64,000 nt of DNA, from NCBI GenBank assembly GCA_017938315.1, contig JAGBBV010000006.1, forward strand, positions 86,755-150,754, read 5' to 3'. How positions within the stretch are numbered: position 1 is the first letter of the stretch; the number at the start of each line of letters is the position of its first letter. This document shows, piece after piece, positions 43,661-51,419 of the stretch. Source of the stretch: Lachnospiraceae bacterium (GTDB taxonomy: Bacteria > Bacillota > Clostridia > Lachnospirales > Lachnospiraceae). The translations under genes were made by a program, and so were the position numbers. The notes beneath the pieces were generated by a model, which worked only from the letters and a program-made list of their open reading frames with translations, was not told where the DNA came from and ran no database searches.

Positions 43661-44342
43661 AGGCGGACAGGAAGCAATCTGGCGGACAGAACGAGGCGGC
43701 GAGGTCCGCCTGAAAGAAGCAAGCAAGCAAACAGGCGGACAGAAAGGGGTAGCGAGGTCCGCCTGAAAGGAGAAAGCAAACAAACAGGCGGACAGAAAGG
43801 GATAGCGAGGTCCGCCTGAAAGAAGCAAGCAAGCAAACAGGCGGACAGAAAGGGGCGGCGAGGTCCGCCTGAAAGGAGAAAGCAAGCAAGCAGGCGGACA
43901 GTGAGGGGTAGCATGGTCCGCCTGAAAGGAGAAAGCAAGCAAACAGGCGGACAGAACGAGGCGGCGAGGTCCGCCTGAAAGAAGCAAGCAAGCAGGCGGA
44001 CAGAAAGGGGTAGCGAGGTCCGCCTGAAAGGAGACAGCAAGCAAACAGGCGGACAGAAAGGGGTAGCGAGGTCCGCCTGAAAGGAGACAGCAAGCAAGCA
44101 GGCGGACAGTGAGGGGTAGCGTGGTCCGCCTGAAAGTAGAAAGCAAGCAAACAGGCGGACAGAAAGGGATAGCGAGGTCCGCCTGAAAGGAGAAAGCAAG
44201 CGAGCAGGCGGACAGAAAGGGGTAGCGCGGTCCGCCTGAAAGTAGAAAGCAAGCAAGCAGGCGGACAGAACGAGGCGACGCGGTCCGCCTGAAAGGAGAC
44301 AGCAAGCAAACAGGCGGACAGAAAGCAGCAACCCAGTCCGCC
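43661..44342. repeat. Tandem 53-bp hairpin repeat array, about 13 units
   Basis: The motif GGCGGAC recurs at 43681, 43734, 43787, 43840, 43893, 43946, 43995, 44048, 44101, 44154, 44207, 44260 and 44313: steps of 53 bp, except one of 49. A partial unit stands at 43662. In each unit CAGGCGGAC pairs with GTCCGCCTG (9-bp stem) around a 16-base variable purine-rich loop, followed by a 22-base GAAAGGAGAAAGCAAGC-like linker. Loops occur in a few recurring variants (GAAAG, GAACG or GTGAG starts). The last unit has a degenerate loop and linker. The unit is not a multiple of three, so it is not a protein repeat. It is richer in G+C than the flanks. Confidence 0.9.
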
Positions 44343-44430
44343 TAAACTAAGAAAAAGAACAAATAGTGGGACAAAGAGTAGCAATATAGCCACATGAAAC
44401 AAAGAAATACAGTAACAAGGAGGCATATCA

Positions 44431-45231
44431 GTGAAAATAATTGAATCAATATTAAGAGAAGAGAAAGTACAACTTGAAAAAATTATAAAAGAAGTTCAAA
44501 AGAGGCTCAAAACGGCACCGCCAGGACATTTACGGATTACAAAAAAACGTAATATGCCACAATATTATTATAAAAGTAATGAGACCGGAAGAAATGGTAG
44601 GTACATAAAAAAGGATGAAACAGAGCTTGTCAGAGGACTTGCACAGAAAGACTATGACATTTGCATGGTGAAGAATGCACAAGAAAGAGTAAAAGCAATC
44701 ACAACTTTTTTATTAAAGTATGAAAACACCTCCCTAAAGCAAATATACCGGCAAACAAATCAATACCGCAGAGCGTTGATTGATACATCGGTCATATCCG
44801 ATGAAGAATATATAAAGAGATGGCAAAGCGTCGAATACAAAGGTAAACAATTTGCAGAAGAAGGACCGGAGATTATGACAGAAAGGGGAGAAAGAGTGAG
44901 ATCAAAATCAGAGAAAATAATTGCAGATAAATTGTATATGCTTGGCATACCATACCGGTATGAATATCCAATCATATTAGAAGGCAGAATTAAAATATAT
45001 CCTGACTTTACGATTCTAAGAATGCCGGCAAGAGAAGAAGTCTATTTAGAGCATTTCGGAATGATGGGTGATAGTAATTATGTAGAAAATATGCTTTGCA
45101 AATTAAATACTTATGAAAAAAATGAAATTTACATAGGGGTAAATCTTTTTGTGACCTTTGAAACAAGTAAGAAACCTTTAAATACACGGGCACTGGACAA
45201 AATGTTAAAGAAGCTGTTTCTGCCGGAATAG
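44431..45231 (+). CDS. PD-(D/E)XK nuclease-like protein
   Basis: This 266-residue protein has a helical N-terminal half (to about 140; Lys/Arg-rich MPQYYYKSNETGRNGRYIKK hairpin) and a C-terminal domain with the PD-(D/E)XK pattern: E161 in RSKSEKIIAD, PYRYEYPI, P191-D192 in IYPDFTIL and E207 in VYLEHFGMM, as in nuclease domains attached to some helicases. Residues 207-208 read EH rather than ExK, a known variant. The GTG start follows AAGGAGG by seven bases. It stands alone, 88 bases after the hairpin array. Substrate unknown. Confidence 0.65.
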   Translation: MKIIESILREEKVQLEKIIKEVQKRLKTAPPGHLRITKKRNMPQYYYKSNETGRNGRYIKKDETELVRGLAQKDYDICMVKNAQERVKAITTFLLKYENTSLKQIYRQTNQYRRALIDTSVISDEEYIKRWQSVEYKGKQFAEEGPEIMTERGERVRSKSEKIIADKLYMLGIPYRYEYPIILEGRIKIYPDFTILRMPAREEVYLEHFGMMGDSNYVENMLCKLNTYEKNEIYIGVNLFVTFETSKKPLNTRALDKMLKKLFLPE

Positions 45232-45274
45232 CAGGCTGCCTACTGAATGCTGCCAAAACAGTTCATAAAGAACT

Positions 45275-45302
45275 TTGAATATTTGTAGGGCTGTGATAAA
45301 AT
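45275..45302 (+). promoter_or_regulatory. Sigma-A promoter for holA
   Basis: TTGAAT (45275-45280) and TAAAAT (45297-45302) are 16 bp apart, 26 bases before the start codon. A small dyad AGTTC-ATAAA-GAACT lies just upstream (45260-45274). Confidence 0.45.
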
Positions 45303-45328
45303 AATGAGCAGAGAGGTATGGTTAATTC

Positions 45329-46303
45329 ATGCAGAGATTGAACGAAGATATCAAAACAGGACAATTGAAGAATTTATATCTGCTTTATGGCGAGGAGGCT
45401 TATCTGCGTAGGCAGTACCGCGACAGGCTCAAAGACGCAATCATTGGCGATGATACGATGAACTATCAATACTTCGAGGGCAAGAATATTGCAGTCGGAG
45501 AAATTATAGATTTGGCAGAGACCATGCCCTTTTTTGCAGAGAAAAGGCTTATCGTTTTAGAAAATACTAGCTTGTTTAAAAGTGGAGGGGAACAGCTGGC
45601 AGAATATTTGACAGCCCAGGCAGAAAGTACAAGCTTTTTGTTTGTGGAAACAGAGGTTGATAAGAGGAGTAAGCTTTTTAAAACACTACAGTCAAAGGGC
45701 AGTGTGACGGAGTTTGGCGTGCAGGATGAAGGCACATTAAAACGCTGGATTTTGGGCATGATGAAGAAAGAAGGAAAGCAGATATCTTCAGGGAACTTGG
45801 AATACTTTTTAGAAAAAACAGGAACGGATATGGAAAATATCCGAAAAGAGGCTGAAAAACTGTTTTGCTATTGTATGGATAACGATACCATTAGCAGGGA
45901 AGATATTGACGAAATCTGTATTAAACAGCTAAGTAGTCATATTTTTGACATGGTAAGTGCCATTGCAGATAAACAACAGAAGAAAGCATTGGAATTGTAC
46001 TATGAGTTGCTTGCTTTAAAAGAACCGCCTATGAGGATATTATTTTTGATTGCAAGACAATTTAATATGTTACTGCAGGTGAAGGAACTGCATAAAAAAG
46101 GATTTCAAAATAAGGCGATTGGTGAAAAAGTTGGACTTCCCGGTTTCATTGCAGGAAAGTATATGACCCAGGCGGGGAGATTTACAATGGATGAACTGAA
46201 AAATGCGGTGGAGGCTTGTGTGGAAGCGGAAGAGTCTATCAAGACAGGGAAGATTAACGATAATATGAGCGTTGAGTTACTCATCATTAAATACAGCAGT
46301 TGA
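45329..46303 (+). CDS. holA: DNA polymerase III subunit delta
   Basis: This 324-residue clamp-loader subunit opens the sliding clamp. LKNLYLLYGEEAYLRRQYRDRL is the N-terminal HolA signature, the AAA+-like fold lacks a functional Walker A as expected, and the C-terminal collar helices (VGLPGFIAGKYMTQAGRF, AVEACVEAEESIKTGKIND) are complete. Only a weak ribosome site (AGAGG, distant) is seen. Confidence 0.92.
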   Translation: MQRLNEDIKTGQLKNLYLLYGEEAYLRRQYRDRLKDAIIGDDTMNYQYFEGKNIAVGEIIDLAETMPFFAEKRLIVLENTSLFKSGGEQLAEYLTAQAESTSFLFVETEVDKRSKLFKTLQSKGSVTEFGVQDEGTLKRWILGMMKKEGKQISSGNLEYFLEKTGTDMENIRKEAEKLFCYCMDNDTISREDIDEICIKQLSSHIFDMVSAIADKQQKKALELYYELLALKEPPMRILFLIARQFNMLLQVKELHKKGFQNKAIGEKVGLPGFIAGKYMTQAGRFTMDELKNAVEACVEAEESIKTGKINDNMSVELLIIKYSS

Positions 46304-46332
46304 TACAAATAAAAGGATTAGGAGAAAAGAGT

Positions 46333-46689
46333 ATGGAATGGCTGGGAGTGATTGCTTTTATCATGATAATGTGTTATTCATCTTATCCGGATAAAGTAAA
46401 AAAATTAGAAGCAAATGTGAAAAAATTAGAAAAACGCGAAAAGAGAGAGCAGGGAGGTAACGGTATGTCAAAGCTGATTAGCGAATTGGTAAATAAGGAA
46501 TGTAAAATAAAAATTGATGAAGCAATGTTCTGGATAGGCAATAATGAGGTGACCTGCTTGGTCTTAGATGTGGACGATGAATGGGTAAAGATCTGCTATA
46601 CGGATAAGAAGGGAAAACAGATAGTAAAGATTGTCAGGATTGAGAGTATTGATGAAGTGGAATTGTTGGAAACACAGACGGTTTCATAA
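46333..46689 (+). CDS. Small membrane-anchored protein, unknown
   Basis: This 118-residue protein has a short N-terminal membrane segment (MEWLGVIAFIMIMCYSSYP), a Lys/Glu coiled-coil stretch (about 18-42) and a small beta-rich C-terminal domain (about 45-110: CKIKIDEAMFWIGNNEVTC, VKICYTDKKGKQIVKIVRIE). I recognise similar conserved hypotheticals in Clostridia but know no function. GGAG precedes the ATG; it is 29 bases after holA. Confidence 0.6.
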   Translation: MEWLGVIAFIMIMCYSSYPDKVKKLEANVKKLEKREKREQGGNGMSKLISELVNKECKIKIDEAMFWIGNNEVTCLVLDVDDEWVKICYTDKKGKQIVKIVRIESIDEVELLETQTVS

Positions 46690-46716
46690 AAGTAAACAGA
46701 ATATCCTAGAAAGAGG

Positions 46717-46753
46717 AAACAGTCATATGGAAAAACATATGGCTGTTTTTTTG
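46717..46753 (+). terminator. Intrinsic terminator before the metal efflux operon
   Basis: A 13-bp stem with one G-T pair (46717-46729 with 46736-46748, CATATG at its centre) is followed by seven T. Confidence 0.85.
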
Positions 46754-46762
46754 TAAAAAGCA

Positions 46763-46813
46763 TTGACATTACATAAAACGGTGATAAAATGAACATATGA
46801 ACATTCATTCATA
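46763..46813 (+). promoter_or_regulatory. Promoter and ArsR/SmtB-type operator of the metal efflux operon
   Basis: TTGACA (46763-46768) and TAAAAT (46785-46790) are 16 bp apart. At 46796-46813 lies TATGAACATTCATTCATA; its TGAACA-N2-NATTCA core matches the operator of SmtB/CadC repressors. It sits over the expected transcription start, so repression until metal binds is inferred. Confidence 0.7.
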
Positions 46814-46829
46814 CGAAAGGAGAAGGTAA

Positions 46830-47195
46830 ATGCAAAAACAGGATAACATTGTGGAACAGTGTGCATACATTCATGTGCATGAAGACATTGTACAGCAGGT
46901 TAATCAAGAAATTCCTGATGAGGAGATGCTTTATGATCTGGCAGATTTCTTCAAGGTATTTGCAGATTCTACCAGAATTAAAATATTATATGTATTGCTT
47001 TGTTCAGAAATGTGTGTTTGTGATCTGGCACAAATACTGAATATGACCCAGTCGGCGATTTCCCATCAGCTCCGCACGCTAAAACAGATGGATTTGGTGA
47101 AGAACAGAAGAGAAGGAAAAACTATTTTTTATTCACTTGCTGATGAGCATATTAAGTCTATACTAAGCCAGGGTATGGAGCACATTAACGAATAA
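46830..47195 (+). CDS. ArsR/SmtB-family metal-sensing repressor (CadC-like)
   Basis: This 121-residue winged-helix repressor has the DNA-recognition helix MTQSAISHQLRTLKQ and the alpha3 metal motif MCVCD (C62, C64), with a further Cys at residue 11, as in CadC-type Cd/Pb/Zn sensors. The last helix DEHIKSILSQGMEHINE also offers the His/Asp/Glu ligands of the alpha5 zinc site, so both sites may exist. It controls the operator just upstream and the following transporter genes. Confidence 0.88.
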   Translation: MQKQDNIVEQCAYIHVHEDIVQQVNQEIPDEEMLYDLADFFKVFADSTRIKILYVLLCSEMCVCDLAQILNMTQSAISHQLRTLKQMDLVKNRREGKTIFYSLADEHIKSILSQGMEHINE

Positions 47196-47234
47196 TAATA
47201 TAATGATATAAGAAAATGAAAAGGAGAGAAAAAA

Positions 47235-47456
47235 ATGAAAAAAACTTATATTTTAGAAGACTTAGATTGCGCACATTGTGCGGCAAAGATTGAGACAGAA
47301 GTAGGAAAACTGGAAGGTGTCAGCAAAAGCACGGTTACCTTATTTACACAGAAACTTGTAATTGAAGTGGATGATGATAAGGCCGGTAGTATTTTTAAAG
47401 ATATTGAGAAAATTGTTAAAAAGTTTGAACCTGATGTAGAAGTTATTGAAAAGTAG
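47235..47456 (+). CDS. Heavy-metal-associated (HMA) domain protein
   Basis: This 73-residue ferredoxin-like domain carries the metal motif LDCAHCAAKIE (C12, C15). It corresponds to the N-terminal metal-binding domain that is usually fused to CadA/ZntA pumps but is encoded separately here, directly before a pump that lacks it. It may deliver metal to the ATPase. Confidence 0.88.
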   Translation: MKKTYILEDLDCAHCAAKIETEVGKLEGVSKSTVTLFTQKLVIEVDDDKAGSIFKDIEKIVKKFEPDVEVIEK

Positions 47457-47476
47457 AATATAGAAAGCAGTTTATT

Positions 47477-49345
47477 ATGAGTAAGAAGTTAAAGAAAAGA
47501 ATGAAGCGGGTCATAATTGGGGCAGTTATCTACGCAATAGCCATTCTTTTAAGTGTATGGCTGCAGCAAATACCATGGTTTATTCATTTGACGGCATTTC
47601 TAATTGCCTATGTGGTGATTGGTGGTGATGTGGTCAAGAAGGCATTAAAAAATATTGGCAGAGGTCAAGTCTTTGATGAAAACTTCCTGATGATGATTGC
47701 GACAGTGGGGGCGTTTTTTGTGGGAGATTATAAAGAAGCCGTAGCTGTTATGCTTTTTTACCAGGTGGGTGAATGCTTCCAGTCCTATGCAGTAGGAAAA
47801 TCCCGCAAATCAATTACAGGTTTAATGGATATCAGACCTGATAGTGCTAATTTGTGCCGTGACGGTGAGTGGATAACGGTAGAGCCGGATGAGGTAAATG
47901 TCGGGGATGTGATTTTAGTCCGCCCGGGTGAAAAAATACCTTTGGATGGCTTTGTAGAAAAAGGCAGTTCTTCTCTGGATACCATGGCTCTTACCGGTGA
48001 AAGCATGCCCAGAGATGTAGCCGTGTGTGATGAAGTAATCAGCGGATGTGTCAATAAAACCGGTGTGCTTGAAATAAAGGTATCTAAGATTTACGGCCAG
48101 TCTACTGTTGCAAAGATTTTGGAACTGGTAGAAAACGCAAGTAGTAAAAAGTCTAGGGCTGAAAACTTTATTACAAAATTTGCAAGATACTATACTCCTA
48201 TTGTTGTAATATGCGCAGCACTTCTTGCAGTAGTACCTCCTATTTTATTGGGCGGCGGATGGAGCGAATGGATTTACAGGGCATTATCCTTTCTCGTAAT
48301 ATCCTGTCCTTGTGCCCTTGTGATTAGTATTCCTTTAAGCTTCTTTGGCGGACTTGGGGGAGCAAGTAAAGAAGGCATTCTGATAAAAGGAAGCAATTAC
48401 CTTGAAGCCCTTGCTGATACGGAAATTGTGGTTATGGATAAAACAGGTACATTGACAAAAGGAAACTTTGAAGTGTCAAAAGTTGTTCCTGCAAAAGAGG
48501 ATATAACACAAGAAGAGCTGCTTGAACTGGCAGCTTATGCAGAAAGCTATTCCAATCATCCTATATCAAAATCCTTGCTTACAGCATATGGAAGAGAAGT
48601 AGATACAAGTATCATAAGCGATGTAAAGGAAATTCCCGGTCACGGTATAGTAGCCATGGTGAAAGACCGTGAAATATATGCCGGAAATGAAAAACTGATG
48701 ATAAGCAAAGGCATTAGTCCGGCTTTGCCAGACGACGCAGGAACCATTATCCATATAGGGGAAAGTACAGGTGCATATCTTGGGTATATTTTGATTGAAG
48801 ATGAAATGAAAAAGGATGCAGAAAGTGCCATATCCGACCTTAAGACAGCAGGTGTGAAAAGAATAATTATGTTAACCGGTGACCAGCAGAAAGTAGCAGA
48901 AAAAGTGGCAGGGAAACTGGGAATTAGTGAATTTTTTGCAGAACTTCTTCCGGGGGATAAGGTTGACAAAGTAGAAACACTATTTATGGAAAAATCAGAA
49001 AAGGGAAAACTTGCCTTTGTGGGAGACGGTATTAATGATGCACCGGTACTTGCCAGAGCTGATATCGGAATTGCCATGGGTGGACTTGGCAGTGATGCAG
49101 CAATTGAAGCGGCAGATGTAGTCATCATGACAGATGAGCCTTCCAAACTGGCAAGAGCCATGAAGATATCAAGAAAGACCTTGGGAATTGTAAAGCAGAA
49201 TATCGTCTTTGCCATTGGAATTAAAGTACTTGTGCTATTACTTGCAGCTGCGGGAATGGCTTCTATGTGGGCAGCGGTGTTTGCAGATGTGGGTGTGGCA
49301 GTGATTGCTATATTGAATGCTATGCGCGCTTTAAAGTGCAGATAG
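47477..49345 (+). CDS. Heavy-metal P1B-type ATPase (CadA/ZntA-like efflux pump)
   Basis: This 622-residue pump exports metal ions using ATP. Visible are the actuator loop LTGESMP, the transmembrane metal site SCPCALVIS (C277-P278-C279), the phosphorylated Asp in DKTGTLT (D321), the SNHPIS His-Pro and the hinge GDGINDAPVLARADIGIAMG. CPC and a conserved Lys/Asp in the last helices (IGIKVLVLLLAA, FADVGVAVIAI) indicate the Zn/Cd/Pb group. The N-terminal HMA domain is absent; the separate gene upstream supplies it. Confidence 0.93.
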   Translation: MSKKLKKRMKRVIIGAVIYAIAILLSVWLQQIPWFIHLTAFLIAYVVIGGDVVKKALKNIGRGQVFDENFLMMIATVGAFFVGDYKEAVAVMLFYQVGECFQSYAVGKSRKSITGLMDIRPDSANLCRDGEWITVEPDEVNVGDVILVRPGEKIPLDGFVEKGSSSLDTMALTGESMPRDVAVCDEVISGCVNKTGVLEIKVSKIYGQSTVAKILELVENASSKKSRAENFITKFARYYTPIVVICAALLAVVPPILLGGGWSEWIYRALSFLVISCPCALVISIPLSFFGGLGGASKEGILIKGSNYLEALADTEIVVMDKTGTLTKGNFEVSKVVPAKEDITQEELLELAAYAESYSNHPISKSLLTAYGREVDTSIISDVKEIPGHGIVAMVKDREIYAGNEKLMISKGISPALPDDAGTIIHIGESTGAYLGYILIEDEMKKDAESAISDLKTAGVKRIIMLTGDQQKVAEKVAGKLGISEFFAELLPGDKVDKVETLFMEKSEKGKLAFVGDGINDAPVLARADIGIAMGGLGSDAAIEAADVVIMTDEPSKLARAMKISRKTLGIVKQNIVFAIGIKVLVLLLAAAGMASMWAAVFADVGVAVIAILNAMRALKCR

Positions 49346-49373
49346 AAAAGTAAGAGGAAAACAATTTCATCCA

Positions 49374-49402
49374 TTGACAGAGTAATAGCATAGTGCTATG
49401 AT
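49374..49402 (+). promoter_or_regulatory. Sigma-A promoter of the dapA operon
   Basis: A consensus TTGACA (49374-49379) and TATGAT (49397-49402) are 17 bp apart, followed by a riboswitch leader of about 270 bases. Confidence 0.75.
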
Positions 49403-49426
49403 GAGGTTAGTTTAATTGTATAAGTG

Positions 49427-49598
49427 AGATAGAGGTTGCGTGTTTTATGAGTAATTTTTTGGATGTGGCAGTCACAGGTGAAGGAAAATGAAAGGAAAAA
49501 ACGCCGAAAGAATCTGTATACTGCAGGCAGGTTCTTGGGCATGCAGTGAAGAACTGCATGACTGTCATCAAAATTAATTTGGTGGGGCGCTATCCGAT
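49427..49598 (+). ncRNA. Lysine riboswitch (L box)
   Basis: The leader of dapA carries L-box landmarks in order: AGAGGTTGCG (49431-49440), GAGTA, GGATGTGGCAGTCACAGGTGA, the GCCGAAAG core near 49502, TTCTTGGGCATGCAGT and its partner ACTGCATGACTGTCA, and the closing GGGGCGCTATCC (49584-49594), which pairs with the start. The terminator at 49614 completes a transcription-attenuation design: lysine binding should favour termination of the lysine-synthesis genes. Boundaries are approximate. Confidence 0.85.
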
Positions 49599-49613
49599 AA
49601 AAAAGATGATGAG

Positions 49614-49648
49614 TCGGTGCGCATATATTCTGTGCACCGATATTTTTT
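49614..49648 (+). terminator. Riboswitch-controlled terminator
   Basis: A 10-bp stem TCGGTGCGCA / TGTGCACCGA (49614-49623, 49631-49640; one G-T pair) is followed by TATTTTTT, 36 bases before dapA. Confidence 0.85.
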
Positions 49649-49675
49649 GGTAGAGAGCCCAGAAGGAGGAAAATT

Positions 49676-50560
49676 ATGGCTGTATTTACAGGCGCAGGTG
49701 TTGCTATTGTTACACCTTTCAAAGCAAACGGAGAAGTAAATTATGAAAAATTTGCAGAACTGATTGAGTTTCAGATTGCAAATGGAACAGATGCCATCAT
49801 TGTGTGTGGAACCACAGGAGAATCATCCACACTTACGCATGAAGAGCATTTAGATGTGATTAAGTACTGTGCAGAAAAAGTGGCAGGAAGAGTTCCCGTA
49901 GTAGCAGGAACCGGTTCCAATTGCACGGAAACTGCGATTTACCTTTCTACAGAAGCAGAAAAATATGGAGTAGACGGACTTTTATTGGTATCCCCTTATT
50001 ATAACAAGGCCACACAGAAAGGTCTGTATGCACATTATAAAGCTATTGCAGACTCTGTAAAAATTCCTTGTATTTTATACAATGTACCTAGTCGTACAGG
50101 TTGCAATATTTTACCGGAAACAGTAGTAAAGCTTTGCAACGACGTAGAGAATATTGTGGGTGTCAAAGAAGCAAGCGGAAATATTTCCCAGATTGCAAAA
50201 TTAATGAATCTTGCAGGCGGTAAAGTGGATTTATACTCCGGTAATGACGATCAGATTGTACCTATTATGTCTCTGGGCGGAATCGGTGTTATTTCCGTAC
50301 TATCCAATGTGGCACCGAAAGAAACACATGAAATTTGTGCAAAATTCTTCGCAGGTGATGTGGCAGGCAGCCGTGCAGAACAGCTTCGAGCAATTCCTTT
50401 ATGCGATGCCCTGTTCTGTGAAGTGAATCCTATCCCCGTAAAAAAGGCATTAAATATTATGGGTATGGAAGTAGGACCCATGCGTATGCCCCTTACAGAA
50501 ATGGAAGATGCAAATGCCGCTAAATTAGAAAAGGCAATGAAGGATTACGGAATTCTTTAA
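49676..50560 (+). CDS. dapA: 4-hydroxy-tetrahydrodipicolinate synthase
   Basis: This 294-residue enzyme condenses pyruvate with aspartate semialdehyde, the first step committed to lysine and diaminopimelate. VCGTTGESSTLTHEE, LYNVPSRTGCNI (Tyr) and GVKEASGN (Schiff-base Lys near residue 161) are intact. GGAGG precedes the ATG. It is controlled by the lysine riboswitch upstream and forms an operon with dapB. Confidence 0.95.
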   Translation: MAVFTGAGVAIVTPFKANGEVNYEKFAELIEFQIANGTDAIIVCGTTGESSTLTHEEHLDVIKYCAEKVAGRVPVVAGTGSNCTETAIYLSTEAEKYGVDGLLLVSPYYNKATQKGLYAHYKAIADSVKIPCILYNVPSRTGCNILPETVVKLCNDVENIVGVKEASGNISQIAKLMNLAGGKVDLYSGNDDQIVPIMSLGGIGVISVLSNVAPKETHEICAKFFAGDVAGSRAEQLRAIPLCDALFCEVNPIPVKKALNIMGMEVGPMRMPLTEMEDANAAKLEKAMKDYGIL

Positions 50561-50597
50561 TCGGAAAGAAAAGTGATTTTTCAGAACGGAGGACAGT

Positions 50598-51356
50598 ATG
50601 ACAAGAGTAATTATGCATGGTTGCAACGGAAAGATGGGTAAAACCATAGCCGGACTGATTGCAGCAGATGACAGTATAGAATTGGTGGCAGGAGTGGATG
50701 CTTTTGATGATGGAAGCAATTCTTTTCCTGTATTTAAGAATATCAGTGATTGTGATGTGCAGGCAGATGCCATTATTGATTTCAGTGCAGCACCTGCAGT
50801 AGATGGCTTACTTACGTACTGTGTTGAAAAGCAAATTCCCTGTGTATTATGCACAACAGGACTTTCAGAAGAACAGCTTGCAAAAGTAAATGAGGCATCA
50901 GAAAAAGTTGCGATTTTAAAGTCTGCAAATATGTCTCTTGGCATTAATATGCTTCTGAAACTTTTGAAAGAAGCAGCACAGGTTCTTGCACCTGCCGGAT
51001 TTGATATTGAAATCGTTGAAAAGCATCACAATTTAAAAGTGGATGCACCCAGCGGTACAGCGCTTGCATTGGGTGATGCAGTAAATGAGGCACTAGATAA
51101 TGAATATGAGTATGTTTACGATAGAAGCGGACGAAGAATAAAAAGGCCTGTGAAAGAAATCGGATTTTCCGCAGTAAGAGGAGGAACCATTGTGGGAGAC
51201 CATGATGTGATTTTTGCAGGGGCAGATGAAGTGGTTACTTTCTCCCATACTGCATATTCCAAAGCAGTATTCGGAAAAGGAGCAATTCAGGCAGCGAAGT
51301 TTTTAAAAGGAAAGTCGGCCGGACTTTACAATATGAGTGATGTAATTGATGCATAA
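50598..51356 (+). CDS. dapB: 4-hydroxy-tetrahydrodipicolinate reductase
   Basis: This 252-residue NAD(P)H enzyme follows DapA in the pathway. The nucleotide loop MHGCNGKMGKTIAG, IDFSAAPAV, CTTGLSEEQ and the active-site EKHHNLKVDAPSGTA are visible. GGAGG is upstream; the gap to dapA is 37 bases without a terminator. Confidence 0.95.
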   Translation: MTRVIMHGCNGKMGKTIAGLIAADDSIELVAGVDAFDDGSNSFPVFKNISDCDVQADAIIDFSAAPAVDGLLTYCVEKQIPCVLCTTGLSEEQLAKVNEASEKVAILKSANMSLGINMLLKLLKEAAQVLAPAGFDIEIVEKHHNLKVDAPSGTALALGDAVNEALDNEYEYVYDRSGRRIKRPVKEIGFSAVRGGTIVGDHDVIFAGADEVVTFSHTAYSKAVFGKGAIQAAKFLKGKSAGLYNMSDVIDA

Positions 51357-51419
51357 AGAATACAAAGACAGCGCAGCGTAGATACACGTTGCGCTGCTCG
51401 TTATGAGAAAGGGTTATTT

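Noticed and set aside
43661-44342. CRISPR array
   Set aside because: Both the hairpin and the linker are conserved and loops come in shared variants, so there are no unique spacers, and no cas genes are present.
43661-44342. DNA uptake sequences for natural transformation
   Set aside because: The motif lies next to comEC but no copies were noticed elsewhere in the window, and uptake sequences would be scattered through the genome.
43404-44426. Three overlapping long minus-strand ORFs (340, 260 and 218 codons) with repeating LLSGGPRYPFLSACLL-like peptides
   Set aside because: They are a by-product of the 53-bp repeat: the unit is free of minus-strand stops in all three frames and is not a multiple of three, so each frame cycles through the same peptides. 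No ribosome sites are present and one overlaps comEC.
51369-51396. Terminator between dapB and fbp
   Set aside because: A 10-bp stem with one G-T pair is present but no T run follows it; read-through into fbp is likely, so it is not called.
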